Part shown: piece after piece, positions 60,232 to 64,000 of the stretch
How the letters are laid out: each line of letters begins with the position of its first letter
Numbering within the stretch: the first letter of the stretch is position 1
Assembly: GCA_023391875.1 (NCBI GenBank)
Contig: JAEWAB010000004.1
Location: 124,001-188,000 of the forward strand
Source of the DNA: Bacillota bacterium
Lineage (GTDB): Bacteria; Bacillota; Clostridia; Oscillospirales; Ruminococcaceae
Length of the DNA: 64,000 bases
Direction: 5' to 3'
Translations under genes and position numbers: made by a program
The notes under the pieces: generated by a model
Seen by the model: only the letters and a program-made list of their open reading frames with translations
Told to the model about the DNA's origin: nothing
The model's database searches: none

Positions 60232-61041
60232 GTGATAAAATTGTCCAAAACCTTGTCCCGTATCTATGTGGGGCTTGTTTATCTGTTTTTGTATGCGCCC
60301 ATCGCGGTGCTGATTATATTCTCCTTTAATGCGTCCAAAAGCCGCAATGTCTGGACAGGCTTTACCCTTGACTGGTATGTAAGGCTGTTCCACAACGAAA
60401 CGATTATCTCCTCTCTTTTAAATACCCTGCTGGTGGCGACGGTTTCCTCGGTGGCGGCTACCGTCATCGGCACCGCGGCGGCTGTCGGCATCCATGCTAT
60501 GCACAAGAATATGCGCGCGGCGGTAATCAACGTTACCTACCTGCCGGTTATCAACCCCGAGATCGTTACCGGCGTCTCGCTCATGCTGCTGTTTGTGTTC
60601 GCGGGTATCCGGCTCGGCTATACCACGCTGATTCTCGCGCACATCACCTTTAACGTGCCCTATGTGATCTTAAACGTTATCCCCAAGATCCGTCAGATGG
60701 ACAGCCATCTATATGATGCCGCGCAGGACCTCGGCTGCGATCCGCTCAAGGCCTTCTTCCGCGTGGTGATGCCCGAGATCATGCCCGGTGTGATCACCGG
60801 CTTTTTGATGGCGTTTACCTATTCCATCGACGACTTCGTTATCAGCTACTTCACCAGCGGCCCATCGTCGCAGACCCTGCCGATTACCATCTTCTCGATG
60901 ACGCGCAAGAAGGTAAGCCCCGAGATCAACGCCCTTTCGGCCATTATCTTTTTAATTGTGCTCGCCATCCTGATCATCATGAATATCAAGGACTCCAACA
61001 TCTATCGCAAGCGCATGAAGAAGGAGGCGGAAAGGATATGA
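60232..61041 (+). CDS. potC: Polyamine ABC transporter permease PotC
   Basis: 269 residues from GTG 60232, with GGAAAGG upstream. The longer reading from 60187 adds a polar, non-family N-terminus. Six membrane segments. The conserved LFLYAPIAVLIIFSFNASKS is at the N-terminus, the EAA loop LYDAAQDLGCDPLKAFFRVV lies near 160, and TYSIDDFVISYFTSGP near 200 is a PotC signature. Channel partner of PotB. Its end overlaps the potD-like start by four bases. Confidence 0.9.
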   Translation: MIKLSKTLSRIYVGLVYLFLYAPIAVLIIFSFNASKSRNVWTGFTLDWYVRLFHNETIISSLLNTLLVATVSSVAATVIGTAAAVGIHAMHKNMRAAVINVTYLPVINPEIVTGVSLMLLFVFAGIRLGYTTLILAHITFNVPYVILNVIPKIRQMDSHLYDAAQDLGCDPLKAFFRVVMPEIMPGVITGFLMAFTYSIDDFVISYFTSGPSSQTLPITIFSMTRKKVSPEINALSAIIFLIVLAILIIMNIKDSNIYRKRMKKEAERI

Positions 61042-62252
61042 AAAAGCCTTTGGCCTTTGCCGCCGCCCTCGCCGCTGCGCTGCTCATCTGTGCTACCCCG
61101 CTGGCCGCCGAGGATGAACTGATTGGCGAAAGCGAGCTGTACGACCGCTTTCAGGGGCAGAATGTCACCATCAACGTTTATAACTGGGGTGAGTATCTCT
61201 CCGACGGCTCGGACGATTCGCTCGATATCAACAGCGCCTTTCAGGAGCGCACCGGCATCAAGGTGCAGTATTCCACCTTTGCCTCCAACGAGGAGCTGTA
61301 CGCCAAATTAAAAAGCGGCGGCTCGGGCTACGATGTCATCATCCCGTCGGATTATATGGTAAGCCGTATGATGAAGGAAGATATGCTGCTGCCGCTTGAT
61401 TATAACAATATTCCCAACTTCTCCTTGATAATGGATAACTTCAAAAAACCGAACTACGACCCTGAGAACCGCTACTCCGTGCCCTACATGTGGGGCACCG
61501 TGGGCATCATCTATAACACCACGATGGTGGATGAGAACGTCAACAGCTGGGATATCCTGTGGGACGCGCGTTACCTCGGGCAGATTTTAATGTTCTCCAA
61601 CTCGCGCGACGCGTTCGGCATCTCGCTCATGCGCCTCGGTTACTCGCTCAATACCGAGGACCCTGCACAGCTTCGCGAGGCGTGCGACGAGCTGAAGGAG
61701 CAGAAGGCGCTGGTGCAGGCGTATGTCATGGACGAAATCTTTGACAAGATGCAGGGCGGCGAGGCCGCTTTAGCCCCCTACTACGCGGGCGACGCCATTA
61801 CGATGATAGACACCAACCCCGACCTTGCGTGGGCGGTACCGCAGGAGGGCACCAACCGCTTTGTGGACGCGATGTGCATCCCCAAGGGCGCGCAGAACAA
61901 AGAGGCCGCCGAGCTATACATCAACTTTATGTGCGAGACCGACGTCGCCGCGGCAAACTGCGAGTATATCGGCTATTCCACCCCGCAGCAGGAGGCCTAC
62001 GACAGCTTAGACGACGAGATTAAAAACAACCCCATCGCCTACCCGCCGGAGGAGATAATGGATAAAACCGAGAGCTTCATTAACCTTTCGGATGAGGCCA
62101 ACGCTACCATCGACGGCATGTGGACGGAGATTTTAAGCACCAACACCTCCAGCAACCGCTGGTTTATCCCCGTGCTACTGGTCGTTGCGATCGTGTTTTC
62201 GATTGTGCTCAACGTTTTAAGGCGCAGGCGGAAGAACCGGCAGAATATCTAA
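61038..62252 (+). CDS. potD: PotD/PotF-like polyamine-binding protein with C-terminal membrane anchor
   Basis: 404 residues. A cleavable signal peptide (FAAALAAALLICATPLAAED, likely cut after LAA) has no lipobox Cys. The binding fold has INVYNWGEYLSDG near 50, YDVIIPSDYMVSRMM near 98 and PYMWGTVGIIYNTTMV near 137, as in PotD/PotF. The C-terminus has one hydrophobic helix (WFIPVLLVVAIVFSIVLNVL) followed by a basic tail RRRRKNRQ. It is therefore held in the membrane by its C-terminus instead of by a lipid. Last gene of the operon, before a GC-rich terminator. Confidence 0.9.
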   Translation: MKKPLAFAAALAAALLICATPLAAEDELIGESELYDRFQGQNVTINVYNWGEYLSDGSDDSLDINSAFQERTGIKVQYSTFASNEELYAKLKSGGSGYDVIIPSDYMVSRMMKEDMLLPLDYNNIPNFSLIMDNFKKPNYDPENRYSVPYMWGTVGIIYNTTMVDENVNSWDILWDARYLGQILMFSNSRDAFGISLMRLGYSLNTEDPAQLREACDELKEQKALVQAYVMDEIFDKMQGGEAALAPYYAGDAITMIDTNPDLAWAVPQEGTNRFVDAMCIPKGAQNKEAAELYINFMCETDVAAANCEYIGYSTPQQEAYDSLDDEIKNNPIAYPPEEIMDKTESFINLSDEANATIDGMWTEILSTNTSSNRWFIPVLLVVAIVFSIVLNVLRRRRKNRQNI

Positions 62253-62265
62253 TACAAAACCTTTC

Positions 62266-62290
62266 GGGCGGGCCAAGGTGCCCGCCCTTT
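62266..62290 (+). terminator. Terminator of the polyamine operon
   Basis: GGGCGGGC and GCCCGCCC form an 8-bp GC stem with a six-base loop, followed by TTT, 13 bases past the potD stop. Confidence 0.75.
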
Positions 62291-62311
62291 GTACTGTCCG
62301 GCCGGGTAAAC

Positions 62312-62415
62312 AATACTAATTCCAATAAGAAATATCACGTAAAAATTCTTCACAAAAGGCATAAATTCGACCTCTTGCTCGAATTTTTTCTATATTTCTA
62401 ATTGTAATAAGTATA
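62312..62415. repeat. MITE-like repeat, copy 2
   Basis: 104 bases. The terminal inverted repeats are clear here: 23 bases starting ATACTAATTCCAATAAG match the reverse complement of the other end with three mismatches. Ten substitutions separate it from copy 1. It lies between the polyamine operon and the hydrolase gene. Confidence 0.8.
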
Positions 62416-62433
62416 AGGAATTCAGGGCAGTAT

Positions 62434-62462
62434 TTGACAGTAAAAACCCGAAAAAGTATAAT
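62434..62462 (+). promoter_or_regulatory. Consensus promoter of the hydrolase gene
   Basis: TTGACA (62434-62439), a 17-base spacer and TATAAT (62457-62462), both perfect. It begins 19 bases after MITE-like copy 2. Confidence 0.75.
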
Positions 62463-62495
62463 GAAGGTATTGCTTCTTAAGGGATAGGTGACAGC

Positions 62496-63377
62496 ATGAG
62501 TGGTAAGACACGCAAGTTTCGGTTGCTCAAGATTATTTTAATCGTTGTTTTGGCGGCGGTAATAGGGGTATACGTATTAATGCCCGTGGGGATGGGCTTT
62601 TTCACCACCCTGCGCAGTGCGAGGCAGGTGGGCAGCGCCCCCGAGGGGTTTACCGAGGTGACCCTGCAAACCGCCGATACGGTTGCGCTTGCGGCGTGGT
62701 ATCTGCCCGCCCAGAACGGCGCGTCGATTATCCTGCTTCACGGGTCGGGCGGTTCACGCGAATCGGTTCGTTCCCTTGCGCAGATGCTTGCGAAGAATGG
62801 CTATGGCGTGCTTGCGTTTGATATGCGCGGGCACATGTCAAGCGGCGGCGACGGGGTTAACGCCTACAACTGGGGCGGTACCGAGGACGTGGGCGCTGCG
62901 GTAGACTTTTTGCAAAAGCAGGAGAGCACCAAGGCCATCGGCGGGCTGGGTGTATCGCTGGGCGGCGAGGTGCTGCTGGGCGCAGCCTCGCAGTACCCGC
63001 AGTTAAAGGCGGTAATCAGTGACGGCGCAACCTACCGTACCTTAGGCGATTACCTTGCGCTGCCTTCCAGAAGGCCGATTGTCCGCAGCTTTACCACCCG
63101 TTTGATGTTCGGCGCGGCACAGCTGTTTGGCGGGGTGAAACCGCCCGTAAAGCTTATAGACTCCATCGCGCAGGCGAAAGAAACGTCGTTTTTATTCATC
63201 GCGGCGGGTAATGTTGAGAGGGAAAGTGAGTACGGCGCGCTGTTTGAGCAGGCCGCCGGCGGCCGCTCGCAGCTGTGGGTGGTGGACGGTGTAGGGCACA
63301 CGGGGGCGTACGCAAAAGACCCCGCCGAATACGAGCAGCGGGTAACCTCCTTCTTTGATGAAACACTAATACAATAA
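62496..63377 (+). CDS. Membrane-anchored alpha/beta hydrolase
   Basis: 293 residues. An N-terminal membrane segment at about 11-33 (IILIVVLAAVIGVYVLMPVG) is followed by an alpha/beta hydrolase fold: oxyanion region ILLHGSGGSRESVRSLAQ near 79, nucleophile Ser in GVSLGGEVLLGAAS (about residue 155) and catalytic His in VDGVGHTGAY (about residue 270). Members include esterases and peptidases of unknown substrate (DUF-type hydrolases related to FrsA/BAAT). The active site should lie outside the membrane. AAGGGATAGGTG precedes the ATG. Confidence 0.85.
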   Translation: MSGKTRKFRLLKIILIVVLAAVIGVYVLMPVGMGFFTTLRSARQVGSAPEGFTEVTLQTADTVALAAWYLPAQNGASIILLHGSGGSRESVRSLAQMLAKNGYGVLAFDMRGHMSSGGDGVNAYNWGGTEDVGAAVDFLQKQESTKAIGGLGVSLGGEVLLGAASQYPQLKAVISDGATYRTLGDYLALPSRRPIVRSFTTRLMFGAAQLFGGVKPPVKLIDSIAQAKETSFLFIAAGNVERESEYGALFEQAAGGRSQLWVVDGVGHTGAYAKDPAEYEQRVTSFFDETLIQ

Positions 63378-63403
63378 TTTTATCCGCGATAGAAAGTGTT
63401 GAT

Positions 63404-64000
63404 ATGGACGAACTGCAATTCCGAAAGGCTTGTGAGGCTGTTATGAACGCCGTGCCCGACCCCGCCAAGAGCAGGGGCATCGGCACCTTGGGCGAGAAGA
63501 CCCTGCACGCCGTTTTAAAGCAGTATTTTGAGCCGGATACCGCCAAGCACGAGGTGAAGCTGGGAGGCTATGTCGCGGATATTATAAACGAAACGGGTAT
63601 CATCGAGGTGCAGACGCGGCAGTTTGATAAGCTTAAAGGCAAGCTCGAGTTCTTTCTCGCACAGCAGGATGTAACGGTCGTATACCCCATAGCCGTGACC
63701 AAATGGCTGATCTGGGTAGACCCGTTAACGGGCGAGGTAACCACCAGGCGGCGCTCGCCCAAGCGCGGAACACCCTGCGAGGTATTTTACGAGCTGTATA
63801 AAATAAAATCCCTGCTTACCCACCCGCGGCTGCGGCTGTGTCTGGTACTACTGAACTTGGAGGAATACCGCTACCTAAACGGCTGGAGCCACAACAAAAA
63901 GCGCGGCTCCTCCCGCTGCGACCGTATCCCGATCGAGCCGGTGGGGGAGGTTATCCTCAACAGCCCTGCCGATTACGCCCTGCTGCTGCCAGAGCAGCTG
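63404..64000 (+). CDS. Conserved hypothetical protein, possible PD-(D/E)XK nuclease-like fold, cut by the right edge
   Basis: 199 codons from ATG 63404 (MDELQFRKACEAVMNAVPDP) are open to the window end. I do not recognise a named family. The N-terminal part has a conserved-looking pattern: GTLGEKTLHAVLKQYF (helix with Glu), then VKLGGYVADIINETGIIEVQ, with an Asp and a Glu-x-Gln spaced as in restriction-endonuclease-like folds, where E-x-K or E-x-Q closes the active site. A basic stretch RRRSPKRG and a later NKKRGSSRCDR would suit nucleic acid binding. Nuclease activity is only a suggestion. It starts 26 bases after the hydrolase gene in the same direction. Confidence 0.6.
   Translation, partial: MDELQFRKACEAVMNAVPDPAKSRGIGTLGEKTLHAVLKQYFEPDTAKHEVKLGGYVADIINETGIIEVQTRQFDKLKGKLEFFLAQQDVTVVYPIAVTKWLIWVDPLTGEVTTRRRSPKRGTPCEVFYELYKIKSLLTHPRLRLCLVLLNLEEYRYLNGWSHNKKRGSSRCDRIPIEPVGEVILNSPADYALLLPEQL

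Noticed and set aside
1..64000. CRISPR arrays, prophage, integrative element or restriction-modification genes
   Set aside because: I looked for regularly spaced repeats, integrases, relaxases, phage structural genes and methylase motifs and saw none. The only repeats are the two MITE-like elements and short hairpins.

Overview
The window reads as chromosomal DNA of an obligately anaerobic, saccharolytic member of the Clostridia (Bacillota), most likely an Oscillospirales-type fermenter. The evidence is the combination of a PAS-bearing [FeFe]-hydrogenase-like protein, an electron-bifurcating NfnAB pair, Rex, an iron-dependent alcohol dehydrogenase, AraR of the GntR/LacI hybrid type, YesMN-type two-component genes, lipobox solute-binding proteins and GGAGG ribosome binding sites. 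This placement rests on gene content only.

Layout. 1-8.8 kb is a redox block on the minus strand: SpoIIE-type phosphatase (cut by the left edge), [FeFe] hydrogenase-PAS protein, a small 2Fe-2S ferredoxin, a decayed rex fragment, nfnB, nfnA, an alcohol dehydrogenase, a LysR regulator and an intact rex. 9.1-10.5 kb is a MATE exporter. 10.9-20.5 kb is a visibly AT-richer signalling block: a methyltransferase, a hybrid histidine kinase, a broken CheB, CheR, a methyl-accepting chemotaxis protein, a CheY, a second lone receiver, an Hpt protein and a NarL-type regulator. No CheA or CheW is present. 21.3-22.4 kb is an XRE regulator.

22.4-33.0 kb is a galactoside module: an IclR regulator and, divergently, a sugar ABC importer (binding protein and two permeases), a GH35 beta-galactosidase, dgoD, dgoK, dgoA and a Gfo/Idh/MocA oxidoreductase. 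Together these suggest an oxidative (De Ley-Doudoroff type) galactose route ending in pyruvate and glyceraldehyde 3-phosphate.

33.2-56.9 kb is an arabinose regulon: GH51 alpha-L-arabinofuranosidase with its LacI regulator, GH127 beta-L-arabinofuranosidase, an oligosaccharide ABC importer, araR, araB, araA and araD, a YesN/YesM pair, a furanose-type ABC importer (ytfQ/ytfR/ytfT/yjfF-like) and araM on the opposite strand. A tRNA-Pro(GGG) follows.

57.4-64 kb carries a polyamine-type ABC operon (potABCD-like) behind a leader of about 500 bases with many hairpins, a pair of 104-base MITE-like repeats flanking that operon, an alpha/beta hydrolase with a consensus promoter, and an unidentified protein cut by the right edge.

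Regulatory DNA is unusually readable. There are perfect or near-perfect operators for the IclR, LacI-family and AraR regulators, each placed on or next to a recognisable promoter. A Rex-like site and long dyads sit at the adh and rex promoters. Hairpins follow the binding-protein gene in all three sugar ABC operons. The most unusual items are the sensory-hydrogenase/phosphatase operon beside a dead rex copy, the CheB relic whose receiver has Asn in place of the phospho-acceptor Asp, the switch-like RNA leader and MITE pair around the polyamine operon, and the polyamine-binding protein with a C-terminal membrane anchor.
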